Notes: generated from the sequence alone by a model not told the origin. A stretch of DNA of 24,787 nucleotides from an uncultured bacterium (GCA_948742005.1 CAPYQR010000005.1:1815-26601); one strand, 5' to 3'. Shown: positions 1-6,300, counted from the stretch's first letter. Program-made: numbers and translations.

Positions 1-177
1 TGAACTTTCCGCGCTTTCATTTTCAAGTTTCACAAGTCTTTGCGCTTCTTCATACCAAAAATTAAGCTCATCAAAACTCATATTCAAAATTTCATCTCTT
101 GAAAAATGCAAATATCTTGCAATATATGAAAGACATTCAACAGGTGGGATATATGCCGCACCGACTCCGTCGCCTAC
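1..177 (-). CDS. Tail assembly chaperone, frameshift extension (GpE'-like), partial
   Basis: This open frame starts at the last codons of the upstream chaperone gene and runs without a stop to the left edge, at least 59 codons. It has no start codon with a ribosome binding site at its head. It is reached by a -1 shift on the A AAA AAG heptamer, after which translation continues V-G-D-G-V-G-A. The encoded part ends in a charged helix (SFDELNFWYEEAQRL). Contractile and long-tailed phages commonly make a short chaperone and a frameshifted long form that binds the tape measure protein (P2 E/E+E', lambda G/GT, Mu gp41 region). Position and arrangement fit that pair. An internal ATG exists at 81-79, but nothing like AGGAG precedes it. 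The tape measure gene should lie just outside the window. Confidence 0.8.
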
Positions 178-452
178 TTTTTTTTGCGTTCGTTATAAAT
201 AGCCTCAATTTCCATCACAATATAATCGGGCAAATTCAAAAGCTCGGGCGCAGGGATTGTTTCATTATCAAAAGTTGCAATTTCAGACATAATATAAATC
301 GCCGTGCCGACATAATCCGAAGCTTTTCTGCATTTCATCAATAAATGCCCGTTTGCTTTTGAAAAATCAACTTCAACCTTAACACCGTTTGATAAGACTT
401 CGCTTATGATTTCATTTTTTTCTTTTTCCGTTTTTGAATTTTTTTCTGTCAT
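174..452 (-). CDS. Tail assembly chaperone, short form (Mu gp41-like)
   Basis: A 92-residue acidic protein that starts after a GAAAGGG ribosome binding site. It lies directly downstream of the tail tube gene, the usual place for the tail assembly chaperone. These proteins coat the tape measure protein during tail assembly and are absent from the virion. The last sense codons are AAA AAA AAG followed by TAG, so the stop sits on a run of eight A that also holds the -1 slippery heptamer. Most ribosomes should stop here, and a fraction should continue into the minus-strand frame covering 177 to 1. The family assignment rests on position, size and the frameshift architecture rather than on a strong motif. 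Confidence 0.78.
   Translation of the reverse strand: MTEKNSKTEKEKNEIISEVLSNGVKVEVDFSKANGHLLMKCRKASDYVGTAIYIMSEIATFDNETIPAPELLNLPDYIVMEIEAIYNERKKK
177..183 (-). promoter_or_regulatory. Programmed -1 ribosomal frameshift site, A AAA AAG
   Basis: Read on the minus strand, the heptamer is A AAA AAG in the zero frame, the same slippery sequence used by E. coli dnaX. The zero frame reaches TAG in the very next codon, while the -1 frame stays open to the window edge. A short GC stem, CGAC-GGA-GTCG (minus-strand reading of 162-172), begins four bases beyond the heptamer and could stimulate slippage. It is only 4 bp long, so its contribution is uncertain. Confidence 0.8.
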
Positions 453-563
453 TTTTTACCCTTTCATAAACATAATGCTTTGGCGAAAGCTCGCCTACCT
501 CTCCCAAAATGCGCGATTCAACGCACGCTTTGCTCGGCAGAGTGCCTCTCACATCAGCTTTGC
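453..563 (-). repeat. GC-rich intergenic element between tube and chaperone genes
   Basis: A GC-rich spacer between two AT-rich genes. It holds a hairpin GGCGA-AAGC-TCGCC at 482-495, which ends on the word CTCGCCTA, one base off the GTCGCCTA found at 169, 1109 and 4648. The word TTTGCTC also recurs at about 528, as in the other elements. It is the most divergent member of the hairpin family described here. The hairpin sits just upstream of the chaperone ribosome binding site. Confidence 0.55.
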
Positions 564-1070
564 TTAATTTAACGCCAAATTTTTTCTAATTTCCGATAAT
601 AAATCAACCCCGTTTTTACGCCAAATTAAATTTGGAATATCAATGTATAATTTTTCCTGCCCTGCAATATAATGTTTGATTGCCGAAATATTAAAATCTA
701 TCGGATATTCGCTTATTTTTTGCTGTTCCAAATCCCCTAAAAGTGCAAATTTCTGACTTGTTCCCGTCAAAACAAGCTTAATTTGCTCCGATTTTGCTAA
801 TGCGCCGTTTTGATAATCATCAAGCGAACCGTAAACCGTAAAATTCAAAACGCCGTAGGGATTTTGTATTTTATCAAAAACGGTTTTATCAAAACTCGTT
901 AATGTCAAACTCGCGCTCATTGCCTTAATTGCCGTGTTCACATTGTAACTTCCAAAAGCAAGCTTAATTTCTTCCGTTGTCATATCAATAACAGGGCAAT
1001 TAATCTTTGAAGCACAGCCGAAAAGATTTTTTCCTAAATAAACCGTTGATTTTGTAATAAATGAAGTCAT
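564..1070 (-). CDS. Phage major tail tube protein (P2 FII-like)
   Basis: A 168-residue protein of the contractile-tail tube family, which polymerises into the inner tube through which DNA passes. It follows the sheath gene on the same strand, the invariant order in Mu- and P2-like phages. The C-terminal part (about 131-160, DIPNLIWRKNGVD) looks like the beta-strand end of the FII fold. The start is well set by AAGGAG five bases before the ATG. A GC-rich hairpin element (1081-1116) lies immediately upstream of that ribosome binding site. The length matches the family's usual 165-175 residues. Confidence 0.85.
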   Translation of the reverse strand: MTSFITKSTVYLGKNLFGCASKINCPVIDMTTEEIKLAFGSYNVNTAIKAMSASLTLTSFDKTVFDKIQNPYGVLNFTVYGSLDDYQNGALAKSEQIKLVLTGTSQKFALLGDLEQQKISEYPIDFNISAIKHYIAGQEKLYIDIPNLIWRKNGVDLLSEIRKNLALN

Positions 1071-1080
1071 TGTTTCTCCT

Positions 1081-1116
1081 TATTTGCTCCCAAGCGGCTT
1101 CGCCGCACGTCGCCTA
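1081..1116 (-). repeat. Type-2 hairpin element upstream of tail tube gene
   Basis: On the plus strand the order is TATTTGCTCC, three bases, stem GCGGC-TTC-GCCGC (1094-1106), two bases, GTCGCCTA (1109-1116). The same arrangement recurs at 4619-4655 before the capsid gene, with identical flanking words. Three of the five stem pairs there are changed, each in a compensating way. The element ends 10 bases from the tube start codon and joins its ribosome binding site. Confidence 0.8.
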
Positions 1117-1127
1117 TCGACAGCTAC

Positions 1128-1150
1128 AAGCAAAACTCATCGTTTTGCTT
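1128..1150 (-). repeat. Perfect 9-bp hairpin with GATGA loop between sheath and tube genes
   Basis: Plus-strand arms AAGCAAAAC (1128-1136) and GTTTTGCTT (1142-1150) pair perfectly around a five-base loop that reads GATGA in the transcribed strand. The loop matches those of other elements in this window (GATGA at 4730-4734, GATAA at 2719-2723, GGTGA at 13785-13789). It lies just after the sheath stop codon and has no following T run, so it is not an intrinsic terminator. Confidence 0.65.
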
Positions 1151-1161
1151 TTCGCTCAGGC

Positions 1162-2619
1162 TCACGCGCTCAAAGCTTTTGTTATAATTGAAATATCTAA
1201 AACATCATAAAAAGTTATCCTCTCGGTGTTTGCCAAAGGACATGCGTTATATGAAAAATAAATATGCCCGTCAGCTATTGTTTCAGGCTTATTTAAACTT
1301 TCATCATAATAAGCCTCGCCGCCATAAATGATGTAATTATCGATATCCAAAGGATTTGACCACGTTGCAAATTTGCTGTTAATCGCATTTAAAACATCAT
1401 CAATAAATCCCCTTGTGATATTTTCCCCAACGCAGACAAAAGAAGATTCTCTAACGGATTTATTAATAAAATCTCTCGTGCGGCGCGCTGAATTAAAAGT
1501 CATTAACCCGCTTTTTAAAGGATAGCTTGAATTTCTTGCGCCCCAAATTTGATAATTACCTTTATAATTAATAACTGTCGTTATCCCGAGCGCATTAAAT
1601 CTGTTTGAATCAGTCCCCGTTTTATTTAACATAAAAGAAATCGGATATTGCAAACCGACAATCGTTTTGGAAGTCGTATTATCCGTTGATTTTGCAACGT
1701 TTCTTTCTCTGTCCAATCTGACTCTGATTCCTGCCAAAACAGGGCTTAAAGGCTTTAATTTTGTAGTATTTTGATATGAATTATACCTATACACATAAGG
1801 TGCGCAAAATTCCCCTCTTTCAAAAGAACCGGTTAAATCAACGCCATCTATTTCTTTTAATCTTGCTTTCTCGGCTAAAGGGATGGTAGTTTTAGAATCA
1901 CAATCCAGATATGAATACGCTTCAATCTTATCAACAAGTGACATAATCGCATTTCTGACATTTTTTGAAGTAAATCCCGGGGCAATTATTATCCCTGGAA
2001 TTATCCCATATTCCCCGATAATGTCCCATATTTTCTGCAATCCCGTTCTTTTGCCGTTTTTATCAATTGAACCTATAACATCGCTATCGGTAATTTTTGA
2101 AAAATCGCAATATTTATATTTAGCGCTATAACTTAATGTTTCACTACCAACAGCCGCACTCAAAGAAACATCTTGTAAGGGCATAATTTCAATCACATTA
2201 TTTTCAAATTCATAATCTTCCCCTAAAACAAGCTCTTTTTCGCCCTGTTTTAAAACAAGTTCCTGAATCCCCGTTTCTTCCAAAGCGCACAAATTGTTTT
2301 CATCGAAAATAATTGTTTTTTCAACGTTTACTGTGTGTTTTTCGTTATCGAAAATATTAATTGTATAAATATTTGCTCCGCCCGATTCCGTCAAAATCGT
2401 TTCAACTGCATCAGGCAGAGTAAAACCGTTAATATTATTTCCGATTAACCTTGCGCTTTCGCCAAAATCAACAACTTTTTCAATATCATTGCTGTTATCA
2501 AGCAAGAAAGTCGGCTTTGTGCCGATTACGCAGACATTTGAAGTATCTGCATCACGCACAACCATATTATTATTGTTTTTTTCTTTGGTTTCACTACCGT
2601 GTAAATAATCAGATGACAT
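1162..2619 (-). CDS. Contractile tail sheath protein (Mu gpL / P2 FI-like)
   Basis: A 485-residue protein located between the gp37-like gene and the tail tube gene, as in Mu. Sheath proteins surround the tube and contract to drive it through the host envelope. The middle has the typical segment with IIGEYGIIPGIIIAPGF (about 200-217), matching the conserved ILAPGF-type strand of phage sheaths. The C-terminal region (about 380-470) carries the FINKSVRESSF helix and the NPLDIDNYIIYG stretch, which recall the conserved sheath C-terminal domain. The start is supported by AAAGGA about 8 bases upstream of ATG. It ends in TGA, confirming that TGA is a stop here. The N-terminus is longer and more asparagine-rich (about residues 14-18) than in P2. 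Confidence 0.9.
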   Translation of the reverse strand: MSSDYLHGSETKEKNNNNMVVRDADTSNVCVIGTKPTFLLDNSNDIEKVVDFGESARLIGNNINGFTLPDAVETILTESGGANIYTINIFDNEKHTVNVEKTIIFDENNLCALEETGIQELVLKQGEKELVLGEDYEFENNVIEIMPLQDVSLSAAVGSETLSYSAKYKYCDFSKITDSDVIGSIDKNGKRTGLQKIWDIIGEYGIIPGIIIAPGFTSKNVRNAIMSLVDKIEAYSYLDCDSKTTIPLAEKARLKEIDGVDLTGSFERGEFCAPYVYRYNSYQNTTKLKPLSPVLAGIRVRLDRERNVAKSTDNTTSKTIVGLQYPISFMLNKTGTDSNRFNALGITTVINYKGNYQIWGARNSSYPLKSGLMTFNSARRTRDFINKSVRESSFVCVGENITRGFIDDVLNAINSKFATWSNPLDIDNYIIYGGEAYYDESLNKPETIADGHIYFSYNACPLANTERITFYDVLDISIITKALSA

Positions 2620-2662
2620 TTAAATTAAATCCTTTCTAAAATGCGGTAAGGTTACGCACAAG

Positions 2663-2686
2663 CCCGCCGCCTCATCGGCGCCGCGC
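2663..2686 (-). repeat. GC-rich hairpin with GATGA loop upstream of sheath gene
   Basis: Plus-strand arms CGCC (2668-2671) and GGCG (2777-equivalent positions 2677-2680) flank a five-base loop reading GATGA in the transcribed strand. Further GC pairing is possible beyond one mismatch. It lies between the gp37-like stop and the sheath start, next to the larger hairpin at 2700-2743. Assignment to the family rests on the loop, composition and neighbourhood. Confidence 0.45.
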
Positions 2687-2693
2687 ATGTACT

Positions 2694-3215
2694 TCACAGC
2701 GTAGTGCTATGGTCTTGCTTATCGCAAGCCCTGCGCACCGACTGCCGTCCATCTCTGCCTTCGATTTGCTCGCTAAGCGCAGTCGCGCTAAAGCTCGCTA
2801 TGCTCAGGTCTTCATATTCATCAATCAAAGGAAATTCGATACTGACTTTAAAGCCGTAATATAAATCTCCCCTGATTTCATCTTCAAAATTTTGTTCAAT
2901 AACTGCCACGCGTTTATTTTGAATTGTCATTCCGTTTAATACTTTTTTAAGCTTTTTTAAATGAGGATAACCGTCACTGTGTTTTTGAAGATAGCGAATC
3001 CCTGTAAAAACGCTGAAATTATATGTTTCATCGCTGTTAACGGCAGTCATTGAATTTTGAGCGCTCATTTTTGAATTTTCATATCTCACCAAAATACAGC
3101 CCTTAGCGCCTGTTATATAATAATTTTCAAAATCAACGGGAAAACTTTGAATTTCAAATTCAAAAAAGTTTTCTTTCAGTTTTTCAATAATTTTGTTTTC
3201 AATAATTTCAATCAT
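2694..3215 (-). CDS. Mu gp37-like protein (DUF1834), with element-encoded C-terminal tail
   Basis: A 173-residue protein between the gp36-like and sheath genes, the place of Mu gp37 (DUF1834), a head-tail joining or tail-terminator protein. The first 135 or so residues look native, with an amphipathic N-terminus (MIEIIENKIIEKLKE) and conserved-looking KVSIEFPLIDEY near 122-133. The last ~40 residues change character: SFSATALSEQIEGRDGRQ, then a basic, cysteine-containing end. That tail is encoded by GC-rich repeat DNA, including the whole hairpin at 2700-2743. The original stop was probably lost when the element arrived. The start follows GAGGTT at a good distance and lies 4 bases after the upstream stop. 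Confidence 0.78.
   Translation of the reverse strand: MIEIIENKIIEKLKENFFEFEIQSFPVDFENYYITGAKGCILVRYENSKMSAQNSMTAVNSDETYNFSVFTGIRYLQKHSDGYPHLKKLKKVLNGMTIQNKRVAVIEQNFEDEIRGDLYYGFKVSIEFPLIDEYEDLSIASFSATALSEQIEGRDGRQSVRRACDKQDHSTTL
2700..2743 (-). repeat. Type-1 hairpin element (copy 1) inside the gp37-like 3' end
   Basis: In transcribed orientation the order is GTCGGTGC, three bases, stem GGGCTTGC, loop GATAA, stem GCAAGACC, three bases, GCACTACG. The outer GGTGC/GCACT arms and flanking words are identical to the copy at 4666-4709 and also appear at 13767-13809. The inner stem is the same as in the 4666 copy, with different loop and internal-loop bases. It is fully translated as the end of the gp37-like protein. 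Confidence 0.82.
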
Positions 3216-3219
3216 ATTT

Positions 3220-3669
3220 TTAACCTCTAAAACGCTCCATTAAAGAATCCGAAAAAATCTTTGATGATTTTGTTTTGTTCGTTACAATCATAGAAGCAGG
3301 CTTTGTTATTTCTTTATCAGGGTGTTCATCAGGTAAATCTAGAATCATCTGTTCCTTTTGAATATCTTTCAAAATCCTGACTGCCGCATCATAACTTTCT
3401 TTAATGTGTTCGGGCAATTTGCGAGGACGTCTTGAATAAATCCTGTACGCTGCAATATCTGTTGATAATTGAACAATAAGCGCAGGAACATATTTTAAAG
3501 GAAGAGAATATTTATTTCTTAAATAAGAATTAATAAATTCTTCAGCATAACTTATCGCGCAATTAACATTTTTTTCATTAATTTCTTTAGAATCATCATC
3601 ATTTGTTAAATTAACAAGTTCCTGATAAGGAATTAACGAAATCAAATTTTCAACAGTTGTATATGCCAC
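3220..3669 (-). CDS. Mu gp36-like protein (DUF1320)
   Basis: A 149-residue protein resembling the DUF1320 family, which follows the capsid gene in Mu-like phages and probably forms part of the head-tail connector. The N-terminus AYTTVENLISLIP is the usual family opening, so I choose the GTG at 3669. The frame is open further upstream to an ATG at 3711, but that would overlap the capsid gene and add an unrelated stretch. With the GTG start the gene begins two bases after the capsid stop. Residues 45-75 hold a helix pair ending in RIYSRRPRKLPEHIKESY, also typical. The ribosome binding site is poor (AAAGG about 12 bases away), so translational coupling with the capsid is likely. Confidence 0.82.
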   Translation of the reverse strand: MAYTTVENLISLIPYQELVNLTNDDDSKEINEKNVNCAISYAEEFINSYLRNKYSLPLKYVPALIVQLSTDIAAYRIYSRRPRKLPEHIKESYDAAVRILKDIQKEQMILDLPDEHPDKEITKPASMIVTNKTKSSKIFSDSLMERFRG

Positions 3670-3671
3670 AA

Positions 3672-4592
3672 TTACACAACGCCTTTCAATAAATATCCAC
3701 AAGCAGGGCATGTCAGCATATATTTTTCAGCCATCGTTGCTTTTAAAATATCCGCACCTTTTGAACCTATAGAACCGTCAAAATATTGCGAAATTTGAAT
3801 ATCCTCATACTGCGCTTTATAGCCAAAAGACATAGAATATTTATTTGAAACATTTTTATCAAAATAACAAAGAATAATATCATCGCCCCATGCCGCGGAT
3901 AAATTCGGAGTTTCTTTATTTTTTGCAGTATTTACAACGCTTTCCCCGACTAAAATTTCATCAAGTTCAAAAAGTTCTTTAATCCCCGCTAAACTTGCAA
4001 CGCCCCCTGAAATTGAAGCTTTTGTTACACCCTGCAAAATAAAAGGATTCTGTCTTAGCGCATAAGCCGCACGTCTTGATAAAATCATTTTATTAGGCTT
4101 TTTGTAGCATAACGCCAAAGCGTTCATAATTAACTTGACGGCATTGGTTTCATCTTTTGAAATTTTTTCGTTTGTGCCGATATTTTTAAAATTACCGTCA
4201 TAATTATTTGTATCGGATAACAATTGCGCTGCATCAACTTCACGGCGAAGCTTCAAACAATCGGTCAATTGAAGCGAAGCCGTTTCATAACGATTAATTT
4301 TCTGATTCGCCTGATTTGCTCTTGAAACAGAAACCGCCTCTTCAAGCGCATGTTCATCAACCGTATCTGTTTTTAATTCCGCTTGAATTTCAATCCTTTG
4401 TGCTTTACCTTTTTCACCAATTTTTGTTTCGGGAAGTGTTACAAAATCGCCTTTTTTGAATTTATAATATTGAAAAGACAATGAATCAACCTGAACAACG
4501 GGAAAAATTTTATCCGCAATACAGGTTTCATTCCTGTGCGCAAGTGCAATCCCCGTTAATTCGCTTTGCAATTCTATTCTTTCTTGTGCCAT
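3672..4592 (-). CDS. Major capsid protein
   Basis: A 306-residue protein placed after the decoration gene and before the gp36-like gene, the position of the major head subunit. It shows the expected features of an HK97-fold capsid. The N-terminus has IADKIFPVVQVD (about 25-36) and a charged E-loop-like region (about 48-72). A long acidic helix follows, with a central domain containing KMILSRRAAYALRQNPF (about 168-184) and a C-terminal strand region GDDIILCYFDKNV. The extreme C-terminus reads LTCPACGYLLKG, an unexpected paired-cysteine end. The start has AAGGAG about 10 bases upstream, and the hairpin element at 4619-4655 lies in the leader. Which capsid subfamily it belongs to is not clear by eye. 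Confidence 0.85.
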   Translation of the reverse strand: MAQERIELQSELTGIALAHRNETCIADKIFPVVQVDSLSFQYYKFKKGDFVTLPETKIGEKGKAQRIEIQAELKTDTVDEHALEEAVSVSRANQANQKINRYETASLQLTDCLKLRREVDAAQLLSDTNNYDGNFKNIGTNEKISKDETNAVKLIMNALALCYKKPNKMILSRRAAYALRQNPFILQGVTKASISGGVASLAGIKELFELDEILVGESVVNTAKNKETPNLSAAWGDDIILCYFDKNVSNKYSMSFGYKAQYEDIQISQYFDGSIGSKGADILKATMAEKYMLTCPACGYLLKGVV

Positions 4593-4618
4593 TATTCTTC
4601 ATCTCCTTTATTAATCTC

Positions 4619-4655
4619 TATTTGCTCCTGAGGGCGCAAGCGCCCATGTCGCCTA
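4619..4655 (-). repeat. Type-2 hairpin element upstream of capsid gene
   Basis: On the plus strand: TATTTGCTCC, three bases, stem GGGCG-CAAG-CGCCC (4632-4645), two bases, GTCGCCTA (4648-4655). It has the same architecture and flanking words as 1081-1116, with stem pairs 2, 4 and 5 swapped in a compensating way. It sits in the capsid gene leader, about 27 bases before the start codon. Confidence 0.8.
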
Positions 4656-4665
4656 ACAACAGTTA

Positions 4666-4709
4666 CGTAGTGCTTCGGTCTTGCTCACGGCAAGCCCTCT
4701 TGCACCGAC
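4666..4709 (-). repeat. Type-1 hairpin element (copy 2) between decoration and capsid genes
   Basis: In transcribed orientation: GTCGGTGC, four bases, GGGCTTGC, loop CGTGA, GCAAGACC, three bases, GCACTACG. Outer arms GGTGC and GCACT are shared with the copies at 2700-2743 and 13767-13809. The inner stem has eight positions with one G-A mismatch. It is non-coding here, beginning a few bases after the decoration gene stop, and is directly followed by the type-2 element at 4619-4655. Confidence 0.82.
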
Positions 4710-4716
4710 TTCCGTA

Positions 4717-5109
4717 TTACGCACCAAGCTCATCGCTTGCTGCTTCACTCTGTACAGTCAAGCTTCTGCCTAAAGAAACAATAACGCTTGCCAAATCCCC
4801 TTGCGCGCTTACATTTTGCAAGGCAATAGCGCCGATATTATCGCCTGCACTTGCTTTAATTGCTCTGCCCGATGAATCCGAAGTTAATTCATCCCCCGCG
4901 CTGAACGCACCGCCTGCTTCAATTACGGCAATTTCACCAGTTAAAAAAATGTCCGCTATATCGTTTGTATAAGATTTTACGCTGTCAGAAACCCCGATAA
5001 TATTATCTTTTGAACTTGCGGTGTTTTCTAAAGCCTCATCATTGGCGGTTTTATCAAATCTTACAAATCTGTAAGGCAAAATTTCTTTTATATTTTTAAA
5101 AGTTTTCAT
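4717..5109 (-). CDS. Head decoration / capsid cement protein (DUF2190-like)
   Basis: A 130-residue protein between the protease-scaffold gene and the major capsid gene, the place of small capsid-stabilising proteins in many Mu- and lambda-like phages. The pattern of short beta strands with GVSD, TGEIAVIEAGGAFSAGDEL (about 58-76) and IGAIALQNVSAQGDLASVIV (about 92-111) is typical of the DUF2190 or decoration fold. The final residues SDELGA are encoded by a perfect hairpin, CAAGC-GATGA-GCTTG in transcribed orientation (4725-4739). So the extreme C-terminus may come from the repeat family. The ribosome binding site is AAAGG about 7 bases before ATG. Confidence 0.82.
   Translation of the reverse strand: MKTFKNIKEILPYRFVRFDKTANDEALENTASSKDNIIGVSDSVKSYTNDIADIFLTGEIAVIEAGGAFSAGDELTSDSSGRAIKASAGDNIGAIALQNVSAQGDLASVIVSLGRSLTVQSEAASDELGA
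4725..4739 (-). repeat. 5-bp GATGA-loop hairpin in the decoration gene 3' end
   Basis: Plus-strand CAAGC (4725-4729), TCATC, GCTTG (4735-4739) form a perfect short stem whose transcribed loop is GATGA, as in the hairpin at 1128-1150. It encodes the S-D-E-L end of the decoration protein and lies just before the type-1 element. Confidence 0.5.
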
Positions 5110-5128
5110 TTTCCAACCTTTCTTTTAT

Positions 5129-5629
5129 TTATTTTTTTATCTTATTAAATGCCTGAATCGCATTAAGCTCGATTCCTTTGCTTTTATATTCGTTTTGAAC
5201 GTTAATAATTGCTTCTTTAACGCAGTTTGAATCTTCAAAATTAATATCGCATTTTGAACTTAAATTATTTTTATTTGCGATTTCTTGAAAATTCATAACT
5301 TTCAAGCCATGGATAAAATTTTTAAATTTTTCAACGGGATTATTCTCATCTTCTGCTGAAAAATTAGAAACAGAAGATAGATTTTGCATAATTTCAATAA
5401 TATCAGCGCGCGAAGACGGTATAATATGCCCGTTTTCAATCGCGGAATCGCAAAAATGCTCAAAATTTCTCTCCTGCTTTTCATCAAGTTCTTTTTTCAA
5501 TTCAGCTTTTAATTGCTCAATTGTTTTGTCTTTAAGCTCATTTTCTTCCTGTGTGCGCTTCAATTCCCGTTGCGCTTCGGCAAAATTCATCATTTCGCAT
5601 CCCGCACTGACTCCGTTTTCTAAATTCAT
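5129..5629 (-). CDS. Internal-start scaffold protein (Mu gpZ-like), nested in the protease gene
   Basis: An in-frame ATG at codon 171 of the protease gene is preceded by AGGAG (5639-5635) at a five-base spacing, a much stronger ribosome binding site than that of the full gene. It would give a 166-residue protein equal to the C-terminal part: coiled coil about residues 12-60 (AQRELKRTQEENELKDK), then a helical end. In Mu the scaffold Z is made from the 3' part of gene I, and nested protease/scaffold genes are also known in lambda (C/Nu3). The seen ribosome site plus this precedent make the nested product likely. Confidence 0.78.
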   Translation of the reverse strand: MNLENGVSAGCEMMNFAEAQRELKRTQEENELKDKTIEQLKAELKKELDEKQERNFEHFCDSAIENGHIIPSSRADIIEIMQNLSSVSNFSAEDENNPVEKFKNFIHGLKVMNFQEIANKNNLSSKCDINFEDSNCVKEAIINVQNEYKSKGIELNAIQAFNKIKK

Positions 5630-6139
5630 TTCTACTCCTTTTATATTTTTGGTTAAAGACGGAGTTAAAGCCTTACCTGCTCCGTCATCAGGCTCTTCAT
5701 TTGAAGAATTTGGCATGAATTCTTTTTCATTTACATATTCAAAGTTAATCACAATGTCTTTATCCGTTTGTTGAAACTGAAACTGCTCCAATCCCTTAAT
5801 AGCAGGTGCCTGCGCGCCTAAAAACGCAATATGGCGAAGATTTAAATCTTTATCAAGGCTGATTGAGCGTTCTTTGAACAATCCTTTTTTGCAAGCTTCA
5901 ACAAATTCGGGAACTAAATCTTTAAAAGAAGCATAAAGTTTATCTCCCTCAATTTTAAGTTCATCAACCCAGCCATAAGCAGGAGAGAAAGTTTTGATGT
6001 GTCCGATTGTAATCGGCGAATTAAGTTTTTTGGATTCAAAGTTAAATTTAATTTTTTCTAAATCTTCAAGCGTCCAATCTTTTTCGCGCCCCAGCCAATC
6101 GGTATGTCTGCCTGTGTTAAAAATATGACACCATTTCAT
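5129..6139 (-). CDS. Mu gpI-like prohead protease with C-terminal scaffold
   Basis: A 336-residue protein related to Mu phage I protein, the prohead protease that trims scaffold and capsid during head maturation. Residues 1-120 hold the protease part: HIFNTGRHTD at the N-terminus, SPITIGHIKT (41-50) with a histidine that may be catalytic, ERSIS (about 90-94), and the family's most recognisable segment HIAFLGAQAPAIKGL (about 103-117). Residues 171-336 form a charged, coiled-coil-rich scaffold, also translated separately from an internal start. It is the first gene of the leftward operon, close to the divergent control region. The ribosome binding site is weak (AAAGAAAAC). Confidence 0.88.
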   Translation of the reverse strand: MKWCHIFNTGRHTDWLGREKDWTLEDLEKIKFNFESKKLNSPITIGHIKTFSPAYGWVDELKIEGDKLYASFKDLVPEFVEACKKGLFKERSISLDKDLNLRHIAFLGAQAPAIKGLEQFQFQQTDKDIVINFEYVNEKEFMPNSSNEEPDDGAGKALTPSLTKNIKGVEMNLENGVSAGCEMMNFAEAQRELKRTQEENELKDKTIEQLKAELKKELDEKQERNFEHFCDSAIENGHIIPSSRADIIEIMQNLSSVSNFSAEDENNPVEKFKNFIHGLKVMNFQEIANKNNLSSKCDINFEDSNCVKEAIINVQNEYKSKGIELNAIQAFNKIKK

Positions 6140-6300
6140 TTTTAGTTTTCTTTCATTTTGCTTTTCAAGGATATATTACAAAATTTCAAACACCTTTTCA
6201 CATCAACCGTTTATTAAATTATTTATTAAATTGTTTATGTGAAATAAATTATATAAACTGTTAAATTTAAAATATTACAAGACAGCAAAAAGGAAGTTAT
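6140..6300. promoter_or_regulatory. Divergent late control region with dyad and direct repeats
   Basis: This gap separates the leftward head operon from the rightward packaging operon and must carry both promoters. It holds an 8-bp inverted repeat, TTTCACAT (6196-6203) and ATGTGAAA (6237-6244). Inside it are two 11-bp direct repeats of TTTATTAAATT (6210-6220 and 6222-6232), spaced 12 bp apart. The symmetric layout fits a site for a late activator, such as Mor/C in Mu, driving both operons. I see no convincing -35/-10 pair, which also fits activator dependence. AAGGAAG before the ATG at 6301 is a ribosome binding site. Confidence 0.55.

Noticed and set aside
99..344. Open frame on the plus strand, 81 codons
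   Set aside because: It is antisense to the chaperone gene and its frameshift extension, has no ribosome site, and its protein looks like a shadow of the opposite strand.
2700..2743. Hairpin elements as intrinsic terminators
   Set aside because: None of these stems is followed by a T run in the transcribed direction, and several lie inside coding sequence.
2641..4740. CRISPR array formed by the repeated GC-rich words
   Set aside because: Copies are few, irregularly spaced by hundreds to thousands of bases, and show no direct-repeat/spacer rhythm.
4481..4972. 163-codon plus-strand frame across the decoration and capsid genes
   Set aside because: It runs antisense through two well-supported structural genes and the repeat element. 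The hydrophobic composition is what reverse-strand reading of these genes would give.
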